Below are positions 1-5,770 of a DNA stretch of 7,742 nt, piece by piece (position 1 is the stretch's first letter; each line of letters starts with the position of its first letter). Below the pieces are notes generated by a model. It searched no databases. It saw only the letters and a program-made list of their open reading frames with translations, and was not told where the DNA came from. A program made the position numbers and the translations under genes. The DNA lies in NCBI GenBank assembly GCA_902488455.1, contig CABTWG010000053.1, positions 1 to 7,742 of the forward strand. Direction: 5' to 3'. The stretch is from an uncultured Peptoniphilus sp. (lineage in GTDB: Bacteria; Bacillota; Clostridia; Tissierellales; Peptoniphilaceae).

Positions 1-556
1 CTTTTTCATCTTTTCTTTTGTCAGTAAGAGTTCCATCACAAAAACCCATCTCAATAGCCTTATTCTTATCAAACCAAGTCTCCCCATCCATTAGATTTGA
101 AATCTCTTCTCGGGATAAACCAGTCTTAATCTCATAGGCATTGATGATTGATTCCTTGACTTCCTTTAGCATATCTATGGCTTTTTGCATTTCTTTTGAG
201 TCGCCAATTGCCACAGTTAAGGGATTGTGAATCATCATTAATGAAGTAGGACTCATCAATACTTCAGTTCCTGCCATAGCAATGACAGATGCCGCTGATG
301 CTGCAAGCCCATCAATCTTAATGGTCACATTTCCCTTGTGTTCTAAAAGCATGGTGTAAATTCTTGATGCTGCAATACAATCTCCACCAGGAGAGTTGAT
401 CCACACAGTTATGTCTCCACTTTTGTTTTTTAATTCTTCAAAAAAGAGCCTTGGCGTGATTTCATCATCAAACCAAGACTCTTCTGCAATAACTCCATCT
501 ATATAGAGTTCATTTGAATCCTTTTTCCAGTTCCAAAATATTTTATTGTTCTTCAT
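1..556 (-). CDS. ClpP-like prohead (head maturation) protease, 3' end cut by window edge
   Basis: I translated 185 codons, starting at ATG 556 and running off the left edge. The product is a serine protease of the ClpP fold that phages use to trim the capsid or scaffold during head assembly. Visible motifs are NSPGGD at residues 54-59, the nucleophile Ser87 in GLAASAAS, and the catalytic His110 in MMIHNPL. An ungapped match to the end of ClpP places GETWFDKNKAIEMGFCD at 158-174; Asp157 is the likely third member of the triad, but that is inferred. The start overlaps the end of the portal gene by 14 bases, and a GGAG-type site lies about 15 bases upstream, so expression is probably coupled to portal translation. 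The order portal then ClpP-like protease is normal for HK97-type head modules; the major capsid gene would be expected just outside the left edge. The C-terminus is missing. Confidence 0.92.
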   Translation of the reverse strand, partial: MKNNKIFWNWKKDSNELYIDGVIAEESWFDDEITPRLFFEELKNKSGDITVWINSPGGDCIAASRIYTMLLEHKGNVTIKIDGLAASAASVIAMAGTEVLMSPTSLMMIHNPLTVAIGDSKEMQKAIDMLKEVKESIINAYEIKTGLSREEISNLMDGETWFDKNKAIEMGFCDGTLTDKRKDEK

Positions 557-1784
557 TAGGACTTATTTCTTCTCCTTTCTGCTGATAAAAACTACCTGCC
601 TTATCAAGTGGTAGCATATTTCCATTTACAAGATATAGGTCACCACCTTCTTCAGCTGATATTCTATCTAAATTTTCTAATTCTCTTATGTCATTTGCAC
701 TCATCCAACCATTCTGTCTTCCTACAGCATATCCATTCATTCTTGATTCATAGTCTCCTCTTAGAAGTCCATCAAGATTAAATTTAATAAAGTAGGATTC
801 TTTTTCTTTCTTTGTTAGTAGTGCTCTTTCCAAAGATTGCTCCCAACGAACAATCCAAGGGTCAAGAGTGTATTTAACAAACTCAAGTGACTGCTGTTCT
901 ATATTTGAAAATGACGACCTCTCTAAATCACCAATCATATGAGGTGGGATTCTGAAGATTCTCGCTATCTCATTTAATTGAAACTTTCTTGTTTCCAAAA
1001 ACTGGGCCTCACTTGGCGCTATGGCTATTGGTTGGTATTTCATTCCTTCTTCAAGTACAGCCACTTTGTTGGCGTTTTTAGGGCCCTGAAAGGCTGCATT
1101 CCAAGACTCTCTAACTCTTTCTGGGTCTTTAATAATACCTGGATGTTCTAAAACGCCACCTGGCTGTGCGCCATTTTGGAAGAATGACGCTCCGTAATCT
1201 TCACAAGCCATAGCCATTCCAATTGCATTTTTAGCCATGGTGATTGGTGAGTATCCTATAAGGCCATCAAAACCAAGTCCAGGTATATGAAGGACATCTT
1301 CTTTTAAAAGATAAACCTCTTCTGATTTGTGATTGTATTTATAAAAGATTTCTCCATCTTCACTTCTCATTACAGTCATCTTATTTGGCATAAGAGGATA
1401 TAGACCTATGATTTCATTTCTTCCATTACGAATAATCTGTCCATAGGCATTACCCCACAAAAGAAGATGAGTCATTAGTGTTTCTCGAAATACAAATGAA
1501 GTCATCTCAGCATTTGTCTCATCGTGTAATAGGAAATATATGGCATGATCTTTTGCTTTTTCCTTTGAGTTTGAATCTCCTCTTTTATATAGATGAAGAG
1601 GAAGTCCTGCTAAGGTTTCAGCAAGAACTCTCACACATGAATAAACTGCCGTCATTTGCATGGCAGTAAATTCGTTAACATTCCTTCCTGCTGTTGTTCT
1701 CCCAAATAAAAAAGACGATGAAGATATCCTCTCCCCGTCTTTAGGTTTGCCTCTCGACTTGAATATTAAATTTAAAATGTTTAT
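543..1784 (-). CDS. Phage portal protein (HK97 type), apparent ATA start codon
   Basis: This is the dodecameric vertex protein through which DNA is packaged and ejected, of the phage portal family of lambdoid/HK97-like siphoviruses. The frame carries the family's characteristic segments: AVYSCVRVLAETLAGLPLHLY near the N-terminus, ETLMTHLLLWGNAY, the LYPLMP strand, the FRIPPHMIGD segment, SSFSNIEQQSLEF, and the NGWMSANDIRELENLD helix. The length of 413 residues is normal. A strong Shine-Dalgarno sequence (AGGAGGTGG, bases 1789-1797) sits 7 bases ahead of an ATA codon at 1782-1784. Reading ATA as the start gives (M)NILNLIFKSR, the N-terminus I would expect for this family. No ATG, GTG or TTG occurs in frame from there until about 40 codons later, which would remove conserved sequence. 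The only upstream standard start, GTG at 1820, lies inside a terminator stem and gives an atypical N-terminus. The stop overlaps the protease start. Confidence 0.9.
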   Translation of the reverse strand: MNILNLIFKSRGKPKDGERISSSSFLFGRTTAGRNVNEFTAMQMTAVYSCVRVLAETLAGLPLHLYKRGDSNSKEKAKDHAIYFLLHDETNAEMTSFVFRETLMTHLLLWGNAYGQIIRNGRNEIIGLYPLMPNKMTVMRSEDGEIFYKYNHKSEEVYLLKEDVLHIPGLGFDGLIGYSPITMAKNAIGMAMACEDYGASFFQNGAQPGGVLEHPGIIKDPERVRESWNAAFQGPKNANKVAVLEEGMKYQPIAIAPSEAQFLETRKFQLNEIARIFRIPPHMIGDLERSSFSNIEQQSLEFVKYTLDPWIVRWEQSLERALLTKKEKESYFIKFNLDGLLRGDYESRMNGYAVGRQNGWMSANDIRELENLDRISAEEGGDLYLVNGNMLPLDKAGSFYQQKGEEISPNEEQ

Positions 1785-1788
1785 ATTA

Positions 1789-1797
1789 CCACCTCCT
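1789..1797 (-). promoter_or_regulatory. Strong ribosome binding site of the portal gene
   Basis: On the coding strand this reads AGGAGGTGG, a near-perfect anti-16S match. Counting from the AGGAGG core, the 7-base gap leads exactly to the ATA codon at 1784. It decides the start of the portal gene and argues against the upstream GTG at 1820, which has no comparable site. Confidence 0.8.
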
Positions 1798-1810
1798 AAA
1801 AGTTGGTATG

Positions 1811-1837
1811 AAAAAAGCACCTACTTTTGTAGATGCT
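1811..1837 (-). terminator. Intrinsic (rho-independent) terminator after fic
   Basis: On the minus strand AGCATCTAC and GTAGGTGCT form a 9-bp stem with one G-T pair, closed by a four-A loop and followed directly by a run of T (complement of 1811-1816). It starts 7 bases after the fic stop codon and ends before the portal Shine-Dalgarno site. It should end fic transcripts, and it would also stop readthrough from the terminase gene into the head genes unless that transcription is antiterminated or the terminator is leaky. Confidence 0.8.
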
Positions 1838-1844
1838 AATAGCT

Positions 1845-2888
1845 TTAAAATTTAATATACTTAGTTGCTCTACCGCTACCTAATTGTTTAATTAAGCCAC
1901 TGTCCTTTAATTCTTTTAATGCTCTTTCTATAGTTCTTTGAGAAATGTCTGGGCAAAGTACTACTATATCTGATTTAGATAATGGTTCTAAGGAATTATC
2001 AAATATCTTCATCACTCTATCTGAAGAAGTTATAGATTTTTCTGCTATTAGTTTAAATCTTTCATCACACTGGCTATATGCTTTGTAGATGACCGAAAGC
2101 ATATATCTTATAAATGGTAATTCATCACTCGTACCGTCATGCCAATCTTCACTTGAAGCTTGCAATTCTTCATAGTAAATATCTTTTGTCTCTTCAATAA
2201 TCATTTCTAGTGAAATATATTTTCCTACAAAAAATCCATTTTTATAGAGTAGTAGCAGAGTTAATAGCCTTGACATTCTACCATTTCCATCAGCGAATGG
2301 ATGGATACATAAAAAATCATGAATCACAGTTGGTATTAGAAGTAATGGCGGGATTTCTAAACTAACGGCTTCATTATAAGCCTCAATCATTCTATCAATA
2401 TATATTTCTGTTTCAAAAGCTGATACAGGCTGAAATCTTACTTTTTTCTGACCAAGGGAATTTACTTCAACGATGCTATTATCCATTGTTTTAAATTTTC
2501 CTTTATGGCTTTCCCCTGAATAAGAATAAAGCCTATTGTGTAGGGTCAAAATATTGTTTTTTGTGAATTCTATATTGTCATAGTTTTCATGAATGATATC
2601 TAAAACTTCTCTGTAACCATATATTTCTTCTTCATTTCTATTCTTAGGTTCACTTTTTTTATTCATCAACTCTTCTAGTCTGGTATCATTTGTTGAAATA
2701 CCTTCTATTGCATTAGATGATTTAGTGGACTGAATTTTTGCAACCTCTATCATTTTATCGAGAACATCGGAAAAATTAGCTACGTATAGCTCCTGTTTTC
2801 CTTTATATTCATAGATCTTTGATATTAAATCATACATTTTTGCAGGTATATTTAAATTTAAAAGCTTTGAATAATTAAATTCTCTCAT
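1845..2888 (-). CDS. Fic-family AMP-transferase with N-terminal inhibitory motif and C-terminal winged helix
   Basis: The 347-residue protein is of the Fic/DOC superfamily, whose members usually transfer AMP from ATP to a hydroxyl side chain of a target protein. The catalytic motif is complete: HPFADGNGRMSR at residues 196-207, with His196 as general base and the anion-binding GNGR. An inhibitory-helix motif S-x-x-x-E-G (SNAIEG, 58-63) lies N-terminal to the core, as in class II Fic proteins that inhibit themselves without a separate antitoxin. Residues about 285-345 look like a winged helix-turn-helix (LSKSDIVV...SQRTIERALKELKDSGLI followed by a GSGRATKY wing). ATG 2888 has an AAGGTGG site 9 bases upstream. 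The gene lies between terminase and portal with its own promoter region and terminator, which fits a moron. The target is unknown; superinfection exclusion, host modulation or toxin activity are possible roles, all inferred. Confidence 0.9.
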   Translation of the reverse strand: MREFNYSKLLNLNIPAKMYDLISKIYEYKGKQELYVANFSDVLDKMIEVAKIQSTKSSNAIEGISTNDTRLEELMNKKSEPKNRNEEEIYGYREVLDIIHENYDNIEFTKNNILTLHNRLYSYSGESHKGKFKTMDNSIVEVNSLGQKKVRFQPVSAFETEIYIDRMIEAYNEAVSLEIPPLLLIPTVIHDFLCIHPFADGNGRMSRLLTLLLLYKNGFFVGKYISLEMIIEETKDIYYEELQASSEDWHDGTSDELPFIRYMLSVIYKAYSQCDERFKLIAEKSITSSDRVMKIFDNSLEPLSKSDIVVLCPDISQRTIERALKELKDSGLIKQLGSGRATKYIKF

Positions 2889-2904
2889 GTTCTATCACCA
2901 CCTT

Positions 2905-2956
2905 CCTCGCCATTATATCGTATATGGCGTATATAAATCAATGCTGGCGAGATTAA
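2905..2956 (-). repeat. Tandem 52-bp promoter/operator repeat, proximal copy (B)
   Basis: This copy matches the adjacent one (2957-3008) at 36 of 52 positions without gaps, by my count. Identity is concentrated in TTAATCTCGC, TTGATTTAT, GCCA, the -10 hexamer and ATGGCGA. It carries the better promoter of the two. Two half-sites, CGCCAT and ATGGCG (plus-strand arms 2908-2913 and 2924-2929), form an inverted repeat that spans the -10 box. Confidence 0.8.
2912..2941 (-). promoter_or_regulatory. Proximal fic promoter
   Basis: A perfect TATAAT -10 box (2912-2917) lies 18 bases from a TTGATT -35 box (2936-2941) on the minus strand. Transcription would begin near 2905, leaving a leader of about 17 bases that contains the ribosome binding site of fic. 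Inverted CGCCAT/ATGGCG half-sites flank and overlap the -10 box, so repression by a bound protein is plausible. Confidence 0.7.
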
Positions 2957-3008
2957 TTTCGCCATTTTAATAGATTTGGCTATGATAAATCAAAAATAGC
3001 GAGATTAA
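2957..3008 (-). repeat. Tandem 52-bp promoter/operator repeat, distal copy (A)
   Basis: This is the upstream unit of the direct repeat. It begins at the terminase stop codon (TAA at 3005-3007). It has the same layout as the proximal copy but with more degenerate half-sites (TCGCTA, AGCCA), and it ends in a good TGGCGA. That TGGCGA pairs with TCGCCA at the start of the proximal copy, giving a perfect 6-bp inverted repeat with 8-base spacing (2945-2964) centred on the repeat junction. Confidence 0.8.
2964..2993 (-). promoter_or_regulatory. Distal, weaker copy of the fic promoter
   Basis: TTGATT (2988-2993) and TAAAAT (2964-2969) are again separated by 18 bases, exactly 52 bases upstream of the proximal promoter. 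One mismatch in the -10 box suggests weaker activity. It may be functional, or may be retained because its operator half-sites matter. Confidence 0.5.
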
Positions 3009-4594
3009 AAAACAATCAATCCCCTATCATCATAAACCGATTCACTTGTATCATTGCCACATCTTATTGCCCTATCTAGAGCCATTATTGTAGCAATTAC
3101 TCCATCTATCTTTTCTGTAGATTTTTCTTTGTCTGCCTTAATGTTTCCAGCAGGATCTGTTCGAATAAATATATTGTCCATCATCCATCTTAGAACTGGA
3201 TGACCTCCATGGGCTATTTTTCTTTCGAGAGTTAGTTTCATTAATTCTTTTGTTGGCGGAGACATGTCTTTAAATCCTTGACCAAAAGGAACAACTGTGA
3301 AACCCATTCCTTCTAAGTTTTGTACCATCTGAACTGCTCCCCATCTGTCAAAGGCAATTTCTCGGATGTTATAAATCTCACTTAAGTCTTCTATAAATTT
3401 TTCTATAAACCCATAGTGGACTACATTACCTTCCGTTGTCATAATATAGCCTTGTTTTTTCCATAGGTCATAGTTTACGTGATCTCTTTTTACTCTTAGG
3501 TCGAGGTTATCTTCTGGTAACCAAAAGTAGGGTAATATTTGATACTTATCATCTTCATCTATTGGAGGAAAGACTAAAACAAAGGCTGTAATATCTGTTG
3601 TAGAAGATAGGTCAAGACCTCCATAACAGACTCTGCCTTTTAGTTCTCCTTCATTAACAGCAAAGTTACATAGATCCCATTTTTCCATAGGCATCCACCT
3701 AATTGCTTGCTTAACCCACTGATTTAATCTCAATTGTCTAAAAGCATTCTCTTCAGTTGGATTTTGCTTAGCCGATTCACAGGCTTGTCTTACTTTTTCT
3801 ATTGGAACTGTAATTCCTAAAGAAGGGTTAGCCTTATGCCATACTTTTTCATCTGTCCAATCATCCTCCCTATCTGCTCCATAGATTACAGGATAAAAAG
3901 TTGGATCGGTTTTTCCGCCTTCAAGTATGTCGACAGCCTTTTGGTGAGTTTCATAGCAGATTGATTTCGTATCAGTTCCTGCAGTTGTTATAAGAAAATA
4001 TAAAGGTTGAGTTCTTGCATCTCCTGAACCTTTTGTCATAACATCAAATAATTTTCTGTTGGGTTGAGTATGAAGTTCGTCAAAGACGACACCATGGATA
4101 TTAAATCCGTGCTTAGAATAAGCCTCTGCAGATAGGACTTGATAAAAAGAATTAGTCGGTTTATATATCATTCTCTTTTGAGATGCCAGAATCTTTACTC
4201 TTTTAGAAAGGGCAGGACTCATTCTTACCATATCAGCTGCAACATCAAAAACTATAGTTGCTTGCTGTCTATCGGCAGCACAACCATAAACCTCCGCTCT
4301 TTCTTCTCCATCACCACAAGTAAGGAGGAGTGCTATGGCAGCTGCAAGTTCAGACTTTCCCATCTTCTTTGGTATTTCAATATAGGCTGTATTAAATTGT
4401 CGGTATCCTGTATCTTTTACAATTCCAAATAAGTCTCTAATTATTTCTTCTTGCCAGTCAATAAGCTTGAAGTCTTTACCTGCCCATCTACCTTTTGTAT
4501 GCTTCAGGCATTCTATAAAGGTAACAGCATAGTCTGCTTTGTTTTTATCATAGTGAGATGTAGGTAGCATAAATTTTGTTGGTTGATATTTCAT
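3005..4594 (-). CDS. terL: Phage terminase large subunit
   Basis: The 529-residue protein is the packaging motor and nuclease that drives phage DNA through the portal into the prohead. The N-terminal ATPase shows a Walker A-like loop PKKMGKS (residues 75-81), a Walker B VVFDE (169-173, Glu173 catalytic) and a coupling motif LITTAGT (201-207). The C-terminal RNase H-like nuclease has acidic residues in GGLDLSSTTD (Asp328), AFDRWGA (Asp416) and the conserved DGVIATIMALDRA block (Asp498). The length and the SHYDKNKADYAVTFIECLKHTKGRWAGK N-terminal segment fit the Terminase_1 (HK97-like) family, so the gene is complete. ATG 4594 has an AAAGGAGG site 6 bases upstream. No small subunit gene is recognisable next to it, which is unusual. 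The stop codon abuts the duplicated fic promoter region. Confidence 0.97.
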   Translation of the reverse strand: MKYQPTKFMLPTSHYDKNKADYAVTFIECLKHTKGRWAGKDFKLIDWQEEIIRDLFGIVKDTGYRQFNTAYIEIPKKMGKSELAAAIALLLTCGDGEERAEVYGCAADRQQATIVFDVAADMVRMSPALSKRVKILASQKRMIYKPTNSFYQVLSAEAYSKHGFNIHGVVFDELHTQPNRKLFDVMTKGSGDARTQPLYFLITTAGTDTKSICYETHQKAVDILEGGKTDPTFYPVIYGADREDDWTDEKVWHKANPSLGITVPIEKVRQACESAKQNPTEENAFRQLRLNQWVKQAIRWMPMEKWDLCNFAVNEGELKGRVCYGGLDLSSTTDITAFVLVFPPIDEDDKYQILPYFWLPEDNLDLRVKRDHVNYDLWKKQGYIMTTEGNVVHYGFIEKFIEDLSEIYNIREIAFDRWGAVQMVQNLEGMGFTVVPFGQGFKDMSPPTKELMKLTLERKIAHGGHPVLRWMMDNIFIRTDPAGNIKADKEKSTEKIDGVIATIMALDRAIRCGNDTSESVYDDRGLIVF

Positions 4595-4657
4595 TTGACC
4601 TCCTTTCTTTAAAAATGGGCATAAAAAATAGCCACCTGATTGTGACTTCTACTACGA

Positions 4658-4681
4658 CAAATAGAGCCTTAACTCTATTTG
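4658..4681. other. Perfect 9-bp hairpin in the gap upstream of terL
   Basis: CAAATAGAG and CTCTATTTG are perfect complements around a 6-base loop. It lies 11 bases after the stop of the 95-codon gene, in the 98-base gap before terL. On the transcribed strand no T-run follows, so it is not a standard terminator there; on the plus strand the following sequence is T-rich but no plus-strand gene is present. It may be an RNA processing or stability element, or a protein-binding site. A packaging (cos/pac) function cannot be judged from the sequence alone. Confidence 0.55.
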
Positions 4682-4692
4682 GAATTTTATTT

Positions 4693-4980
4693 TTATCTTT
4701 TTCTTGCTATGTTTAATTCTTTGTAAGCTTTCTTAAGTTCTCTATCTAGTGTTTCTGATTCTGCAAAAAGTTGAAATTCTTCATCTGTTAAATTTCCTTT
4801 TGATACCTCCCAAAGTTCTTCATGAAGTTGATCTGCACATTTCTTTGCTGTTCCCGCTATGTCTAAAAGGTTAATGGCTGCTCCAGTCTTGCCTTCTTTT
4901 GATTTTTTTATTGAGCTTTCTGCGTATCTTTTGCAAGCTTTAACTTCTGCTTCTAATCTTTCTAAAAGGTCTTTTTTCAT
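4693..4980 (-). CDS. Hypothetical helical 95-residue protein
   Basis: I do not recognise the family. The protein is highly charged and predicted to be almost entirely helical, with amphipathic stretches (LLERLEAEVKACKRYAE, ETLDRELKKAYKELNIARKR) and two cysteines at 35-36-residue spacing. It has no membrane segment or signal peptide. The start is taken at ATG 4980 because AAGGAGA lies 6 to 8 bases upstream; the frame stays open another 19 codons through the repeated leader to a TTG, but that part overlaps the putative promoter and lacks a ribosome binding site. It is the last gene before terL, a position where a small terminase subunit is often found. However, no helix-turn-helix or other small-subunit signature is visible, so that role is only a possibility. 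Confidence 0.75.
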   Translation of the reverse strand: MKKDLLERLEAEVKACKRYAESSIKKSKEGKTGAAINLLDIAGTAKKCADQLHEELWEVSKGNLTDEEFQLFAESETLDRELKKAYKELNIARKR

Positions 4981-4993
4981 GATTTTCTCCTTT

Positions 4994-5041
4994 TCTTTTG
5001 TTGTACACATATTCCCGTACAAGAAGAGATAAGTCAAGCAA
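4994..5041 (-). repeat. Repeated 48-bp leader, copy 1 (upstream of the 95-codon gene)
   Basis: Bases 4994-5022 are identical to 5453-5481, and 5032-5041 are identical to 5491-5500, with a divergent 9-base middle of the same length. On the coding strand it reads TTGCTTGACT, then 9 variable bases, then TTGTAC, 10 bases, GTACAA. The inverted TTGTAC/GTACAA arms (5001-5006, 5017-5022) suggest an operator or a small RNA stem. Confidence 0.85.
5009..5037 (-). promoter_or_regulatory. Possible promoter in leader copy 1
   Basis: TTGACT (5032-5037) is a good -35 match and lies 17 bases from a weak -10 candidate, GAATAT (5009-5014). The same boxes and spacing recur in copy 2, although 9 of the spacer bases have diverged, which supports function. 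The -10 candidate falls between the arms of the inverted repeat, so a bound repressor could block it. Confidence 0.4.
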
Positions 5042-5055
5042 TTATCTTGCTTAAC
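5033..5055 (-). other. Hairpin overlapping the copy 1 promoter
   Basis: On the minus strand GTTAAGCAA and TTGCTTGAC form a 9-bp stem with one G-T pair and a 5-base loop, just after the stop of the 122-codon gene. The right arm is the conserved beginning of the leader repeat. The stem is absent at copy 2, so it may be chance or a local end-of-transcript structure. There is no T-run typical of a terminator. Confidence 0.4.
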
Positions 5056-5070
5056 TCTCTATTTTTTCTC

Positions 5071-5439
5071 TTAGTTTCTCTTGAAAAGGAGGGCTGGTGC
5101 ATATTCTTTTTCCTCTTTGTTTTCTTTGAAATTCCAATTAGTCCTTCCTGTATCTATTTCAATTAAGTCTATAGGAAAGTACCCTTTTCTTTTAAAACTT
5201 TTTAACCCTTTCATAAGACCTGTTGACTGGTCTGAAATTGTAAATTCTTTTACCCCAAACCTTTCAAGATTCTCTATCATATCTTCGTGATTGTCTTCAA
5301 ATCCAATGTCATCAAAGTTTATGATGTCTCGACCTATCCTTTGGGATTCCCTATATGCCCAATAAAATCTGTAACTGATTTTATTTTCTTCAAATTCTTC
5401 TTTTTCTTTAATGTTTTCTAACAATTCAATCTTTTTCAT
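5071..5439 (-). CDS. Hypothetical 122-residue acidic accessory protein
   Basis: The protein is soluble and acidic, with a central stretch SYRFYWAYRESQRIGRDIINFDD and the pattern NLERFGVKEFTISD followed by a terminal APALLFKR. It resembles small uncharacterised proteins of Firmicutes mobile elements, but I cannot assign a function. There are no catalytic motifs, transmembrane segments or signal peptide. ATG 5439 is chosen because GGAGG lies about 8 bases upstream. The open frame continues 19 codons upstream through the repeated leader, ending at a TTG that is the -35-like box of the putative promoter. It shares its leader, but not its protein sequence, with the 95-codon gene downstream, so the two may be co-regulated. 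Confidence 0.75.
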   Translation of the reverse strand: MKKIELLENIKEKEEFEENKISYRFYWAYRESQRIGRDIINFDDIGFEDNHEDMIENLERFGVKEFTISDQSTGLMKGLKSFKRKGYFPIDLIEIDTGRTNWNFKENKEEKEYAPALLFKRN

Positions 5440-5452
5440 TTTTCGTTCCTCC

Positions 5453-5500
5453 TCTTTTGTTGTACACATATTCCCGTACAATAGAGGAATAGTCAAGCAA
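5453..5500 (-). repeat. Repeated 48-bp leader, copy 2 (upstream of the 122-codon gene)
   Basis: This copy matches copy 1 at 42 of 48 positions by my count, 459 bases away. It starts 11 bases after the stop codon of the DUF4314-like gene. The TTGTAC/GTACAA arms are at 5460-5465 and 5476-5481. The distance from the repeat to the start codon is about the same in both copies, as expected for a 5' regulatory element. Confidence 0.85.
5468..5496 (-). promoter_or_regulatory. Possible promoter in leader copy 2
   Basis: TTGACT (5491-5496) and GAATAT (5468-5473) are separated by 17 bases, as in copy 1. The -10 match is poor (3 of 6), so either a helper protein is needed or the element works differently, for example as an RNA structure or operator. 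Confidence 0.4.
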
Positions 5501-5511
5501 TGTATGGTTAT

Positions 5512-5727
5512 TTAATTAGATTTTTCAATAATATCCTCCCTAAAAATTACATTTAACATTGAACCATTATCCCATTTTACTAGGATTGATCCAATGGCAT
5601 CCACCCCATAGACTGTGCCTAAAGTTCCAACTGGAGGTGCCCCGTCATCTTCCATTTGGATTAGTTTCACTCTTGTACCTACAGGATAAGTTTCTTTTAA
5701 TTTTTGTATAATTTCCCTTGAAATCAT
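5512..5727 (-). CDS. DUF4314-like small protein
   Basis: The 71-residue protein has a compact beta-barrel-like pattern: PVGTRVKLIQMEDD, then PPVGTLGTVYGVDAIGSILVKWDNGSMLNVI and a final EDII. This matches my recollection of DUF4314, a family of small SH3-like proteins in Firmicutes phages and conjugative elements, commonly next to ParB-domain methyltransferases. The biochemical role is unknown; the fold type suggests nucleic-acid or protein binding. ATG 5727 is preceded by GAGGTGAT at good spacing. It follows the methyltransferase gene by 43 bases, so the two are probably in one operon. It is complete and typical in length. Confidence 0.85.
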   Translation of the reverse strand: MISREIIQKLKETYPVGTRVKLIQMEDDGAPPVGTLGTVYGVDAIGSILVKWDNGSMLNVIFREDIIEKSN

Positions 5728-5770
5728 CTAATCACCTCACATACATATATCACTCAAATACTGCTTTATA

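Noticed and set aside
1785..1820. Portal gene start at GTG 1820
   Set aside because: The codon sits in the stem of the fic terminator, lacks a Shine-Dalgarno site, and would translate through the real ribosome binding site of the gene.
1845..2888. Fic plus separate antitoxin (toxin-antitoxin pair)
   Set aside because: No small partner gene flanks fic; the inhibitory motif is within the same protein, as in class II Fic enzymes.
4658..4681. Intrinsic terminator before terL
   Set aside because: No T-run follows the stem on the transcribed strand.
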